64,000 nt of DNA from Ochrobactrum sp. RH2CCR150 (GTDB taxonomy: Bacteria > Pseudomonadota > Alphaproteobacteria > Rhizobiales > Rhizobiaceae): contig JACGXE010000002.1 of NCBI GenBank assembly GCA_014138095.1, positions 124,001 to 188,000 on the forward strand, given 5' to 3'. Both the position numbers and the translations under genes were made by a program. The notes beneath the pieces are model-generated. The model worked only from the letters and a program-made list of their open reading frames with translations. It searched no databases and was not told the origin of the DNA. Below are positions 63,888 to 64,000 of the stretch, piece after piece. Each line of letters begins with the position of its first letter. Position 1 is the first letter of the stretch.

Positions 63888-64000
63888 TCAGGCTGCCTGG
63901 GCCTCAGCCTCTTTATTGAGGCCGAGCTGAATGGCGGGTGCGGGATAACCGAGCAGGAAGCCCTGCACCTGATTGCAGCCTTCTTCCTGCAGAATATCCA
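63888..64000 (-). CDS. C-terminal end of an EAL-domain protein (partial)
   Basis: The final 36 residues read QVQGFLLGYPAPAIQL near the middle and end EAEAQAA. The QGFLLGYPAP pattern is the typical closing segment of EAL cyclic-di-GMP phosphodiesterase domains. The rest of the gene lies beyond the window, so catalytic residues and extra domains cannot be judged. A terminator follows the stop. Confidence 0.75.
   Translation of the reverse strand, partial: DILQEEGCNQVQGFLLGYPAPAIQLGLNKEAEAQAA

Overview
The window is chromosomal DNA from an alphaproteobacterium of the order Rhizobiales, most likely a member of the Brucella/Ochrobactrum group. The evidence is the gene content and its order: a cold-shock/S21 cluster, a GluP-type sugar transporter, hisS-hisZ-hisG, a CIRCE-controlled groES-groEL pair, glcDEF, and a pmbA-cysQ-DUF4170-DUF374-waaA-lpxK run. 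A high-GC third position, TTG/GTG starts and many 4-bp stop/start overlaps also fit. Genus and species are inferred from protein resemblance recalled from memory, not from a search. I see no insertion sequence, prophage, CRISPR array, toxin-antitoxin pair or biosynthetic island. This is mostly conserved core genome with small accessory genes and regulatory DNA between the operons.

Layout. 1-2.4 kb: start of an unknown gene, rpsU, a 61-residue protein and cspA (all minus), a sparse 0.7-kb stretch and a tRNA-Gln(CTG). 2.4-6.4 kb: a DUF1127 gene divergent from a LysR regulator, then xseA and a Tat/lipoprotein-type L,D-transpeptidase. 6.5-8.7 kb: gshA and rsmE (minus). 8.9-12.6 kb: a MarR regulator with a FUSC/DUF1656/HlyD efflux set. 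12.7-16.8 kb: an amidotransferase, a 45-codon membrane ORF behind nested inverted repeats, a PPP-type phosphatase coupled to a GntR regulator, a small membrane protein and a second LysR gene. 17.2-22.3 kb: glcDEF, an Lrp/AsnC regulator and DUF2000. 22.3-25.9 kb: aldo/keto reductase, second L,D-transpeptidase, tag and a LysE exporter.

26-32.8 kb: hisS-hisZ-hisG, gluP, doxX and fumC. 33-36 kb: an 86-residue protein, a gene-free stretch with a strong candidate small RNA, and groEL/groES behind a perfect CIRCE. 36-38 kb: an orphan TadG-like protein with a von Willebrand A domain, whose open frame begins inside a palindromic intergenic repeat. 38.3-46.1 kb: a HAD phosphatase, ribF, mipA/ompV, ileS, a lipoprotein and a cytochrome b561 behind a perfect FNR/FixK box. 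46.2-50 kb: a membrane protein, tadA, an rsuA/rluB-type pseudouridine synthase with long low-complexity tails, and rsmD. 50-55.7 kb: a catalytic/non-catalytic M16 peptidase pair, a patatin-like lipase and a KefB/C-type antiporter. 56-64 kb: pmbA, cysQ, DUF4170, DUF374 acyltransferase, waaA and lpxK as one compact lipid A/Kdo operon, then DUF2093, mutL and the end of an EAL-domain gene.

The genes form several functional groups: translation and RNA modification (rpsU, rsmE, tadA, rluB-like, rsmD, ileS, hisS), cell-envelope building (two L,D-transpeptidases, waaA, lpxK, DUF374, lipoproteins, MipA), redox and central carbon metabolism (gshA, glcDEF, fumC, gluP, b561), DNA repair (xseA, tag, mutL) and stress response (cspA, groESL). 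The best leads for unreported biology are regulatory: the paired hairpins at 33391-33466, the cspA leader switch, overlapping alternative hairpins at 13542-13594 and 25893-25937, the FNR box at 45516-45529, and inverted repeats beside regulator genes at 2770, 8847, 16964 and 21746.
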